Positions 47,486 to 60,424 of a DNA stretch of 64,000 nt are shown here, piece after piece. The notes under the pieces were generated by a model that was given only the letters and a program-made list of their open reading frames with translations, was not told the DNA's origin and did no database searches. Each line of letters opens with the position of its first letter. Position 1 is the stretch's first letter. The translations under genes were made by a program, and so were the position numbers. The stretch is from Taudactylus pleione (taxonomy: Eukaryota > Chordata > Amphibia > Anura > Myobatrachidae): the NCBI GenBank assembly GCA_031769625.1, contig JAUIMM010000686.1, positions 248,001-312,000 of the forward strand, written 5' to 3'.

Positions 47486-50400
47486 TACCGTCATTGTAAT
47501 GTTGATATGTAAGCGCCTATGTTAGATATATTGGAATTGGGATGTACACTCTACCCGTCTCACCGTATTACCTGAATCTTATAGGATTGCCGGGTGCTGC
47601 CTTATTTCTCTAGTTATGGAAAGGTGTATATAGCACTCATATGAAATAGTCTACATACACTCCATATAGCAGTTAAAGCATGGCTCAAAATTATAATTTT
47701 TTTTCTTTATAATCTAGGAACCAGGGAAATGTTATTATTTTATATATTTGGTACCTGGGAAAAAATGTAGAAACATATACACAGCACCCACGATTTTTTA
47801 CAAATATTACCCCCATTTGTCATATAATCCTATCCCCTTCTAACTCCACCTCTGTTTTCTCTATCATTTCATCCCTGTATTGCAGTGTTTCCCAACTCCT
47901 CAGGGAATCTTAACAGCGCATGTTTTCCAGGTCTCCTCACAGAATCACAACATAATTAGTACCACCTATGAATGTGGTGTAGTCAGTAAGAGTCACCACA
48001 TACATATTGACAGCATTTGTTATGAAGTATCCATGCTTGACAGTGTCAGTAATGAGTACACCAGTGGCAGCATGAAGTATGGAAAACTTGCACTTTTAAA
48101 GTTCCCTGATGACTGCAGTTAGTTAACACGACTCTATCCCCACCTAAAGTCCATTGTCTGTGCTCCCTCTCACTCCTTATTGTAAAAAGATGGACTGACA
48201 GCTCATTACTTTGTTACAATGATACTCTGTACTGTGATGTGTTGTACTATGCATCAGACCTTGTTGCTAAACCTGCATATGTGCATGGGACCTGAGCTGG
48301 CAGCCGCGTGGTTATTTGAAAGTGGTTAAAATCTCATTCTCACACCTTCCTATGGTATGCAGTCATTATGTTAACATTCACAATGTTGTACTTGGACGTA
48401 AGTTCGACCATGTGAATGTCGACAGCCGATGTTAGGGTTAGACTTTAGGGTTAGAGCTACTATCACCTGAAAACGCTATATCGACATAGGAAAAATCCAA
48501 ACTTGGCGGGAAAATCCAAACTAATCTGAGCCTGCACATTGGAACCAATGATGGTTTGGTTCCAATGTTCAATTATTGTTTTGTTTTTTGTTTTTTTGCC
48601 ATCGACGAGAGTGTCCAATGATTTCACACTAATGATGCTTTCTTTCTGATGTGTTATTGGAAAATTGGAAAAGTCACTTAGTGTGCTGATGAAATGTGTT
48701 GGCCAATAAACCACATGACCGCCAATTCAGCATGACTGTACCATCACAATACTGTCATGCCACTCACTCCTCGTATCCTTGCCCTCATTACTTACCACCG
48801 GATAGACACTGGCACACTCTGCAAGGGCACTAGCCAGACAGCTGCCCATGCCCCGCTATTATAGTGCACTGAGAGGAAGAACAGCCTGATGGCTGCGACT
48901 GATGACCGCAACAGCTTTGGACATGTTAGGGAAAGGTAGGGGCAGTCATTTGTTCCTATTATTGTGTACTGGTGTGAGATCACCTATATATTCATCAAAA
49001 GAGCTATAAACAATTACACATTTCTTTGTGCTGTTCACGTTCAGCTGCTGTTGTTTTTACAAGTAATCTGGGTCCCAACAGATTTATTATTTATCACACA
49101 TGTTATATTCATTTTAAAGAAGTGCTTTCATGGATTATTTTTGATGGTTTGGTTCTGATGTTCAATTTTATTTTATTTATTTTGCTATTGATGGGATGTT
49201 CCAATGATTTCTCATTATCGATGCTTTCCTTCCGATGTATGCTGATCAACTATGGAAAACTATGATAATCCGTTATACTGAGGATATGTAAAAATACCTT
49301 TAAGGGTTTTGTTTCACTGGGAGTAAAGTGAATATGGGACGCTCATCTTTAAAAGAAACCTTTTGAAGTGTTTGGCTGCATGTGACAGTGTGAGTTGGGT
49401 ATGCCCTGCTTTGCTTCTTTGGGCACTTTGGGTGAGGTAACACAAAGAGATATTTGAATGGTGTCCTTTTCCCATGTGGAGGATTAAAGATACCTTTATG
49501 AACTTCACTTCCCCATACTTATAGTGAGTATGGTACGTTGGGTCTCCAACCAGGATATAACTCCTCATTATAAGGGAGATACAACACATTGTTGTCATTG
49601 TTTTTTTCCTCTCTCCACATACTCACGGCGATGAGGGAATTCCATTCTAAGAAGATTCTCCCTGGAAGAACATCACTACATCATACACATTTGGACTTAT
49701 TAATATTTGCGACATTGGGTGACTTGTAGCGCCAGCCTCTGGGTACCATTTTTTTTTGTTGTCAAAAGAGGGGGCGTGGCTACGCTCCCTCATTGTACAC
49801 ATAACTATGGTACACGCTGCACATTGGAGGACCATGGTTACGCCTCCCCTGCACTCAAAATCCCCCCTCTTGTTGCCCCTGGTTCCCCTATATATTATTT
49901 TGTGCCACCGCGGAGCCTAAGCTCACTTGCAAAGAGAGGAGCTGATCTGTGTTCAGTTACGTTACCCTCTTAGCAATTTTTAATTTAGCACACCAAAATG
50001 TAGAGTCATGTGAACAGCATTCTGGAGTGTCAGCCACTCAGGGCACAAAGCTCTCTGCTGCTGTATACACTGAGCCTTTGCCTCCTTGCATGGTTTTGGG
50101 TTATAGCAAAATTTATTTAATTTTGCATCAAGAAAAATGTGCAAAAGTCTAAAACTTAATATTTATTTTTTTTAAGTGTACTCCAGTAGTAAATGTATGT
50201 GGTAATTTTTATAAGGGATGAGAAGGAAACCGCTTTAATTGTGAGTGCATAGGTAATATAGAGGAGATTTATCACAAATTAGACAGTTAATTCCCTGACC
50301 TGCCCTAAATTGATCCGAGATAATGAGTTATTGCACATATTGAATTAATTATAATATCATTATTAACTGACCCCCCTCTCTGTTCAGCATTGCATTTGCA

Positions 50401-50980
50401 GCACATTTTGTTCCATTGCAATTTACAATATGTCAGTAATACGGAGAGTGGCTCCAAAGCTGATGGAGCAGCTATTCATGTTGATGAGCTCTTCTCTGTA
50501 ACCCTTGTGCAGTGACTGAATAGACTGATGCGTGGGTGGATTGAAGGGAATTGCATATCTCCCTATGTTTTCAGTCTCTTCATTTCTAGAGGTCCCAACA
50601 GCATGAGTCTTTAGATAGATTTATGTGTCTGAGATCTATACATTTATTTTCTAACATTGTTCTTGCTACATACCTTATTTTTACTGATAGGACACATTAT
50701 GATGGAATAAATTAATTTAGAATATAATTTTATATATTTATAATTAACATGAGTTTGAAATAACTGCTAATTGCTGTGAGGTGTCCTTGCCACTCTTTAC
50801 ATTTTTAGATTCTTGCAGGCTAAACAGTAAAAACAAATAAAATAAAAGTAATATGAATCTAGATGTCAATTTTTGGGATCGCCGACATTTGAGTCCTCAT
50901 CATATTCTGGAACACCACCCTGGGGTGCCTGAGCCTGCAGAGGGCTCTGTGCCAGTACAGCCTGTCATCAAGCTACCAAT
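47483..50980. other. Long intronic stretch, largely unrecognised
   Basis: No gene. cagtgtttcccaactcctca at 47883-47902 looks like one end of a hAT element and recalls 23762-23830 (gttttccag-tctcct shared). About 48540-48720 and 49140-49260 share a loosely repeated gatggtttggttc-atgttcaat segment followed by similar DNA, suggesting two copies of an unnamed repeat. Confidence 0.45.
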
Positions 50981-51060
50981 AAAAATTTTTTTTTTTATAA
51001 ATAGATTTTATTAAGTAATATACAAAATTTGGGGGTACAAAAATTAAAAAAAGAGGAGAG
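50981..51060 (-). repeat. Probable 3' tail of a minus-strand retroposon
   Basis: On the minus strand the segment reads aataaaatctatttataaaa before an A-run, like a polyadenylation signal plus poly(A). The body, possibly up to 51290, shows no domain that I can name. Confidence 0.4.
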
Positions 51061-51296
51061 TCAAGGAAAGGGGCACATGGGAGAACCAATATCCACAATG
51101 CACATGGAGAATAAAAAGATATCGATATTCTGATGAAGGATAACTGGTTAGAATTGGGGGCAGAAACAGACACGAGAGAAACCCACCTGTCCTTCAGTTT
51201 GCCAGTTAATATAAAACAACATCCAAATTTACCCACTACCTTACAATCTAGAACAGAAAAAACAGCATTAATCCAAGGAAGACTAGCTACCCCAAT

Positions 51297-51365
51297 AATA
51301 CTAATAATGATAATAATTTTATTTATATAGCGCTTTTCTGCCATAGGACTCAAAGTCGCTCTACA
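51297..51365 (+). repeat. LINE/SINE-type tail motif (TTTATTTATATAGCGC)
   Basis: taataattttatttatatag followed by cgcttttctgcc resembles the conserved 3' tail shared by vertebrate L2/CR1-like LINEs and dependent SINEs. A related tail (tttatttatatggcgccaca) is inserted at 55736. Confidence 0.5.
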
Positions 51366-51420
51366 GTTAAAAGGAAATGTTCCAAACTACCCCAGGGGAG
51401 ATCTATTAACACGGTGGACT

Positions 51421-54400
51421 GGAGGTCTCAAAGAGGAAAAGTCCCCCGTAGGGCTACTAAATCAACCCATGATTTCGGAAAGTGGTCAGTGCTAATTATG
51501 TTTATTAGAGAAGTTTAACCACAGAACATCTAATACAAAAAAAATAAAAATAAACATAAGAAATGTTAAATGTCTAAACAAAAATAGATAATGCTGCAGA
51601 ATTTACATAAATAAAGAGTAACAAAGTATGATAAGCAAGCAACCACAAAGTCATCTTAGACCAGTCGGATGCAACAGGGGTGCTTCGCTAAGCAACAGAT
51701 GGCATGGCCACAGAGATATTCCAATCAGAAAGGAGCTACAATAATACTTTTTATTGAAGTTTATTAGTAGTAAACAGTCTGTACTCAGAGTTTCTAATGT
51801 ACTGATGTTGGCTGTATGATGCAGGGGCACTCAGCAGTATTACTGGGCTCCATGTTCTCTTTGTTCCTTTAGGGTGAATGTCTAAAAGTTAATAGGGTAA
51901 ATCAGGAAGAAATAGAAGGTTCTAGAGTGGGTACCTACCAGTAATGGAGCCATGAGCATCTCCCATACTGAATGGGAACCGCAAAGTTGGTAATGAGCAG
52001 CATGGAAAATAAGGTGGGGGTAGACAATGGGGCCATGTGGGTTCTCCCAATCACCAATGATATTGGGCACTGTGTTACTTGTGTACTGGTTTAAGGGCCA
52101 CAAAGACCCATGACAATAGACATCTGTTTAATGATGTAAAATCCTCATCCCCGTAGTCTACAGCTTAGTTTGCTTGATCCTCTTGACCGTCCCTTGCTAA
52201 AATGTTCAACCTTTTTATACAGACTCTTTGAGAATATTAAATCCCATTTGGAAAATGTTGGATCAATGACATTAAGTTACACTGCATTAAGTTACAGTAA
52301 GGACATTACACACTGCATGTCTCTGGTCTCCCTTTTCTCCATATGGCTTATTCTCATAAAGCTAGGCTTACACTTATATACAGTACTTGGTACAAGGCCT
52401 TTCTGTTATGCAGCCCCCCAAAGTAATAGGGAGAGGCGGTTATACTGCTGAAGTTCCCACTGCACTATATGCAGCCAGAATTATGACCCCAGTACTAGGC
52501 TTGGGACTAATATATTTTTTTCTTTATTGTCATTGTATCCATTGTTTTTCCACTTATTGCTCTCCAGCTTCAGCAGCTGGGCAGCACATTCATTGCAGGT
52601 TAGCAAGAGGCTCTTTTCATAAACGTTACTATGACAACCACCATTTCTCAACATTTTTTGCTGAATATCGCTTTTATAGAACTCACTAGTTATCATCACT
52701 TGTCACTAGTTTATTAAATTACTCCTACTGTAAGCAGCAATCAGTGGGTTAAGTCTGCATGTTCATGAGAGGACATTTTAATAGGGGCAACAGGAGCAGA
52801 ATATTTTCACATTGGAATAATCATGTTGGCTCATCTGGAGAGTCGCTATAACACTGTCTAGATGCCAATATGGTCCATTTAACTTAAGTACCCAATACTC
52901 CTTATTCCCTTGTTCCTACTGAGTTTGGTGTGCAGTAATTTGAACAGAATGAACTGATAATCATTTTTCTTCACATTAATTAACTCAGCACAGTTAGCCA
53001 AAATTGGAAAACAAGTTGCAAACCTGCCAGCAGTCTATTGTATACTGGGTTATTGGGGAAGTTTAGGAATTCTGGCTGCATCTGCTGGATTGTCATATTC
53101 CAGTCACAGATGTGTCAAAGTTTTGGAGCCAGAGATGCTCTGCTAAAAGCATTACACAGTGTAGTAGGTTTTTTTATTTTTTTGCTGAAATGATCAGTTG
53201 CCATAGAAATTGATTCACAGCTGTAATTGCTGAAATCATTATGGGGTTAATGTACAGTCCTGTGTGATTAAACTATTACAATATCTAACATGAGTCACTA
53301 GAAACCTGCAGCCAGGCTGTTTGACAGCTCAATTCTATTTCTTACCATCGTGTTTTGTGAGTGCGCTCCTGCGCTATTCATGTGGTGATATGTCGATAGG
53401 GTTACAGGGTCAGTCATGTAATTGTGGACCCATATAATTACACGTGCTGCGTGACGGCACTGCCGTTACTTCATGTACATTCTGACATCTATGCAGGTGA
53501 CCTAGCGGCAGAGCAGCCATGCAGTATGTATATATCATGCGAGTCCAGATTTATGGCTGATCTGCACATATTGAAATCACCTAATGAATGTCAGTAACGT
53601 CAAATATTCGGGCCACTATAAATCGCTCTGCTCCCAAACTTCCCACTTATAGGTGTTTTTTTTTTTTACAAGTAGTTAATGCAGCACATGTAAGTACAAT
53701 ATTAATTTGGGAAGTTCAAAAACAGAGCATATTGTTGGTGAATCTGGGTAATCAACATTTTCCAAAATTTGTGACCAGATGAATACAATATTATTCTTAC
53801 ATATGTACAGTAAGTGCTGGATAGATTTATATGAAAACGCCATATCTGGGAGAAAGTACCGTACATAAAAAATCTCTATGTAGAAATGAATAGAAATTTG
53901 ATATATTGGGTTTTTTTTGTTCTTGTTTGTTTTTTCCTAGCATATGGGGATGGAATGAGACTGCAAATGGTCTATATTACAGTAAGGGGCACTTGGATTT
54001 GTCTGTTAATAAATTCAGACTGATGAAGTGCTGGGCGCAGATCAATTTCACATTTGTTGGCAGTGTGTCAAGCAGCCAGTTTTGTTTTTCTCAATCATTA
54101 CTGCAGGGCTGCTGGCAAGTCTTGAATTTTGACATATGTGATCCCTAAAAAGCTAATTTCAGTTAATTATCATGTATGTGCATCGTTCTGTAGCAGTTTC
54201 CCCATTTACCCATTCTGCATTTATAGTCTAATGCTAACACTGAGCAGTGATGTCTGTGACAGTGGATGTGTGACAGCTGTTGTACAATAATCTCCTACAA
54301 CTGATAAACAGGCAAATTTACTGAAACATTTTAGACCTGCTTTTTTTTATGATAGTGTGACAGAGCTTTTCAGGTCTTCCGTGTGTGTGTGCATATGTTT

Positions 54401-54435
54401 ATATGTATGTACAGTATGTGTGTATGTATGTATGT
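51421..54435. other. Long intronic stretch, no feature recognised
   Basis: No exon, transposase or clear repeat end in about 3 kb; open frames are all below 105 codons and unrecognised. Confidence 0.5.
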
Positions 54436-54825
54436 CATACTTGCCGAGACTCCCTGAAATAGTAGCAATCTCCCTGACTCCTTGAAGAGTCTAGCAATCT
54501 CCCTGATTGTGCCCTTCCCCCATTGTGAAGCTGTTATATAAAAGAAAAAACAGAGATACATATATTCAAATGGGATCATTAGTATCTTTCCCCATTGGAT
54601 ATAAGGCACAGTGATCCCTATGGCTACATGCATTTTCTGAAAAGTATCAGTGTGTTTTCATCAACAAGTAGAAGTTACTAACTGCTTTTGGCCTCATTTA
54701 CATTTGGAAGTCCATTTTTCGACATACCTCTCAGATGTAGCAGTACACGTCCACTTTACCGCCGCGATCATAGGTGTTAGTTTCACACTCTCCCTGAAAT
54801 GTTTTTTCAAAAGTAGGCATTTATG
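54436..54825 (+). mobile_element. CATACTTGCC family, third long copy
   Basis: Starts catacttgccgagactccct and ends ggcatttatg; shares tagcaatctccctgattg and the cctctcagatgta-cagta block with 28803-29275. It inserted next to a TATG repeat, so its target duplication is ambiguous. Confidence 0.75.
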
Positions 54826-54918
54826 ATATACACATATATAGAATCCTGTTAGACCGCTACTCTGCTTAAAGCATATTCCTTGTTCCTGTGCTCTCTGAGA
54901 AATTTTCAATAAGAGAGT

Positions 54919-55090
54919 ATAAGACAGCGGCACTTGGAGAATAGGTACATTTAATGTGATAAGTCACATAACAGACCAACGTTTTAGGTCACGCAAACCT
55001 TGACAAAGGTGCTTGTGCAACCCGACACGTTGGTCTGATATGTGACCTATCACATTAAAATCCTAAGTCTCCAAGTGCCGCTGTCTTATA
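54919..55090. repeat. 172-bp palindrome with about 70-bp arms, then (AT)n
   Basis: ataagacagcggcacttgga faces tccaagtgccgctgtcttat, and inner taatgtgataagtcacat and cagaccaacg also pair with the opposite arm. The loop is around acaaaggtgc. (AT)n follows to about 55162. Confidence 0.8.
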
Positions 55091-55199
55091 TAATATATAT
55101 ATATATATCAGTGTGAGTACATATATATATATATATATTTATGTATATATATATATTTACATGAGTGTGTGTATAGGTCTATATAGACCACCAGGTTAG

Positions 55200-56030
55200 C
55201 ACTTTGTTAGGCCACAAAATGTGGCCCTTAATTTGGCTTAAATTCTTTTAGGCATGGGTTTAACTAACTGTTGGTATATTTTGTGGGGAACAAAAGCAAT
55301 TCAGTGCATCTTCCAGTGTCCTAAAGGTTTGATGGTAGCAAATCCAGAAAGATCCATCCTTTCGTGCTGCTGTCTCCATATCCTCACCTTACCATCTGCA
55401 TGGTGTAAATGAAAACATGATTTGTCAGAGCACTTGACCTGTTTCCAACCATTTACTTTCCAATTCCTGTATTCCTGAGCAAACTGGAGGCATTTCATTC
55501 TGTTGCAGCAGATAGCAATGGCATAAAGACAAGCCTTCTGCTTCTGTAGCCCATACATTGTAACGTGCAGTGTACTGTTCATTGAGTGACCATCTGAATT
55601 AGTCCCTGATTTAGATTATCTGTAATTTGATGCACTGTTGCCCTTTTGTGGGACTAACAAGTCTGACCACTCTCCATTCTGCTCGAGCATCCAGTAACCG
55701 TTTACTGGATTCTCTGTGTGACTAGGGCACAGATATTATTATTATTATCCTTTATTTATATGGCGCCACAAGGGTTCTGCAGCGCCTCACAAAGTACATC
55801 CAGACAGCTTGCGCTCATACCCAGTTCTTTCTCTGCTGGTCCACTCTGTGTACACTTTAACAACTGTCGCCATCGAACAATTCACCACTGCAGTAATTTT
55901 GTTAATGCTCGCACCAGTAATCCTTCTACATGCAAAGCCCATTAGATCACATTGTTTACCCATTATTTTATGAATGATACACTGCATTAGTCTCTTCATA
56001 CTTTCGCCATACACAAATTCGGACACTATA
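55200..56030 (-). pseudogene. Tc1-like transposase remnant, interrupted
   Basis: The minus-strand N-terminal part (56026-55805) reads FACRRITGASINKITAVV then CSMATVVKVYTEW, a Tc1-type helix-turn-helix. The middle (about 55705-55590) and the 55582-55301 frame continue with RMKCLQFAQEYRNWKVNGWK, CSDKSCFHLHHADGKVRIWR (first catalytic Asp, with Lys in place of the usual Glu after it) and QQHERMDLSGF. The second Asp and the Glu are missing. A short LINE/SINE-tail insertion lies between the N-terminal and middle parts. It is a third Tc1 family, distinct from those at 1 and 45781. Confidence 0.8.
55736..55800 (-). repeat. LINE/SINE tail inserted in the Tc1 remnant
   Basis: tattattattattatccttt followed by atttatatggcgccacaagg is a typical vertebrate retroposon 3' end read in reverse. 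The 18-mer tgactagggcacagatat just to its left recurs at about 56239-56256. Confidence 0.55.
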
Positions 56031-56257
56031 AATCAGTATTATCTGTAGATTAGCTACTTTAGCTTGGCGGCTACAGGAGTTGCTGTCAAATGCCAAGATA
56101 ACGTGTATTATCCAAAATGGAAGAAAAGCATTAGCCACAACCAAAGCAGAAGAACACCTGTATTGTCTTGAGACTGCAACACAACAGGTGAGATTAAGCA
56201 CACACAGGCAAACTGACTGTATGCATCTGTGACACAGATGACTAGGGCACAGATATC

Positions 56258-56800
56258 CAGACCGCTTTAAAGAACAGAACTCTGATTGAAATTATAAGAT
56301 GCGTTAACAGATCGTGACTATGTGAAAGAAAAAAAAGGAGTGAAGCCGCAATGGCAGCCACTTATTTACAGAACAGAGTATTCTCCAGAGCAGTGGAGAA
56401 AACTCTGTATGAATTATGGTATCGCAAGAAACCCAGTATGAAACATAGTAGAGTTTTCGGATGCAAAGCATTTGTCTACATTCCCGCAGAAAGATGCAGT
56501 AAACTGCAGAACCGGGCAGTGGAAGGGATTCTTGTTGGGTACAGTGAATCTTCCAAAGGATACAGAATCTTAAATCCAAAAACAGAAAAAGTAACTATAA
56601 GCAATAGTGTGGCATTTGTTGAAGAACTGAAACATGAAGTGATGATCCCAGCATATCTGGAGATCTGGATAAAGAGAACACTAACTCCAAAGACACCAGC
56701 AAAAAAAAACACTATACAAGAGATTGAAATTAGCTGCAAACCAGCTACAAAGAAACACAGCGTAGGGGTGCAGGGAAGATGAAGTAGGGCGCTCAACCAG
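56258..56800 (+). pseudogene. Ty1/copia-type integrase C-terminal fragment
   Basis: From about 56270 the plus strand reads NRTLIEIIRC, then after a break EAAMAATYLQNRVFSRAVEK, LYELWYRKKPSMKHSRVFGC, a hydrophobic FVYIPAERC, NRAVEGILVGYSESSKGYRI and a short linker. This order is the end of the integrase core and the following GKGYR-type domain of Ty1/copia polyproteins. The frame 56351-56782 is open for 143 codons, but the section upstream has a stop and a shift. No protease, reverse transcriptase or LTR was found nearby, so it is an isolated piece. Copia elements are sparse in vertebrates and known from fish and amphibians, which supports an amphibian-like source. Confidence 0.85.
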
Positions 56801-58360
<1,560 letters not shown>

Positions 58361-58760
58361 TAATGTTTGCATGTAACTTGTCGAGGAAATGCTTTACAAA
58401 TTTGCAAATGTGTGATCACACGATAATTCATTTTCCTGCAAACTTTCAAACAAATTACATTTGTGTGAACTAGTAATTAACTTCTACATTTAATTATACA
58501 TAATCTTCACTTGTTACATATGCTCAGAGCTGTAGTGGTATAGTAGTTCTGGCCCCCAATCTATGGATATCATGGAAAGTGTTAAGTATTCAGCAGAGGC
58601 AGCATTTTATTTTCATGTTGCAGTTGTCCATTTGTTGGTTTAATACCCCATGTGTTCTCACTTGCTGTGCTGTTCCATCACATAGCTGACTGTCTCGCTG
58701 ACAACAGAGCATAAAATGAGTTGTTTTATACATCCCTTTTATCCTAGCATAACACACACT

Positions 58761-58965
58761 AGTGTTCATTCTAGCACCCTGCACTCGTCACAACCTGTGC
58801 AGTTTCTCTTTCCTGCCTGGGGTGTCGCTCTCTGCTGCTTCTAGCACACTCAGCTGATGCAACAAACTGCTGAGTGACCAGAGTGTGCTAGAAGCACCAG
58901 AGCAGAGTCGACACCCCAGACAGGAAAGAGGATTGTGACAGGTGCAGGGTGCTAGAATGAACACT
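58761..58965. repeat. 205-bp inverted repeat in the CAMKK1 intron
   Basis: gtgttcattctagcaccctg faces cagggtgctagaatgaacac. The arms run about 95 bp with few mismatches (gtgtcg/cgacac, tcctgcctgg/cagacagga) around a centre at about 58863. The pre-mRNA could fold into a long hairpin 410 nt after the exon. Confidence 0.85.
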
Positions 58966-59326
58966 ACACGCAGTAACAAAAGGCGTTACCCACTTTCCAA
59001 AACTCTTTTAAAGATATCCAGTCATCGTGTGCCAACATGCTTAGCATGACTGTCTCTGGTTTACCTGTTGTACCATTATGGAATAACATCGGTACTCTGA
59101 AAACATTCTGTGACCAATGGCACCAAAAGTATTTTGAAATGTAACTGCTTGTTGGTGTAACATTATTACAGGATGTACTGTATAAAATATCGCCACAAAT
59201 ATATTTACTGGTAACTAGCATTCATCAGATATTAATGGAACTAAACTATTAAAATTAATAATGCAGAAAGAAAAAACGTTAAAAGTCAACCTTATGAGAA
59301 CTCTAAGTGTTGGATGCACAGGCGGG

Positions 59327-59472
59327 ATGTACCTTGGAGAGAGATAAAGTACTAACCAATCATCTTCTAAATACCATTTTGCAGACTGTGTTTAAAAAAA
59401 AATGACAGAATCTGATTGGTTGGTTCTTTATCTCTCTCCATTTTCTTTCTCCAAGATTTGATAAGTCTCCCC
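59327..59472. repeat. Short palindromic element, GATAAAGTAC family
   Basis: cttggagagagataaagtac faces tttatctctctcca plus ctttctccaag. Second copy of the 41684-41830 family, in the intron before exon 59892. Confidence 0.65.
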
Positions 59473-59891
59473 CACAATCTGCAGAACTTTTCCAACAAGT
59501 ATCTTCCAGTGAACCTTGAAATGTAATTTAACTTTTGTGTTTTTTTTAATGAGCACAGTACAAAGCCAGTATGTTGGAGGATTTCATATTGTCTAAAGAC
59601 TGCATCAAAAATTATACAAATGTAAAATAATTATTTTATAATATTTGTGTTAGGGTTACAAAGCTAGAGGAATTTTAACCTTCAACATATTTGACAACAT
59701 TGTATAGCACCTTGAGATAGATGATTAAATAAGTTGAAGTTTAATAAAAAAAGATAATACTCTTAAAACAGCTTACAATGATGCTCAGTGCATTATATAA
59801 TCATTTTTTATCTACTGTAAATGCTGAAATGTGAAGAATATTGTAAGTGTTGTACTAACATTTTGTATTGGTTTTTTTTGCTTATTACTAG

Positions 59892-59945
59892 GCACTAGAT
59901 GTATGGGCCATGGGAGTCACACTCTATTGTTTTGTATTTGGAAAG
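59892..59945 (+). CDS. camkk1: CAMKK1 exon: subdomain IX
   Basis: A 54-nt exon, 18 whole codons, between ttattactag and gtaagaa. It reads ALDVWAMGVTLYCFVFGK, the segment with the conserved Asp of subdomain IX (the D of DVW) that stabilises the catalytic loop. It starts and ends at codon boundaries, which fits the GK ending of the previous exon and the CPFMDE start of the next. The acceptor tract (ttggttttttttgcttatta) is strongly pyrimidine-rich. Too short to be found as an open frame from a start codon. Confidence 0.95.
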
Positions 59946-60424
59946 GTAAGAAAACATCATACAAGTCCATATGGCCAGTGTACTTGGCATATGGACATTC
60001 ACTAACTAGAAGAGACCTGCTAGCAGATAATTTATATACCAAGATATATATATACAATACTATAATATGGTGACTACCAGTGGTGCAAGTAGAAAAAAAA
60101 TCTTAGTGGTACTCTATGCAAATAAATTGGCGCAGCCATGCATCACAAGGGTTTGACCACTCGAAATGGGGGTAAGTCAGCATGACACACCATTCATTTC
60201 TCATCACTTTGGGAACATTACTCTCCTTTCCATTCCAAATACACCTTGCCTATATGGTGATTTCTCTGCTACAGGGAACCTCTGAAGAAAATGATTCTCC
60301 CTGCTCATAAAGTGTCTTTAGTCGGTATTCACTATTCATGTAGAAGGTCGCATGGTCCAGAAGATGCTTGTTTGTGTAGGAATTTAACCAGTGTCAATAT
60401 CATACAACAGTAGTTCAACCAGAC

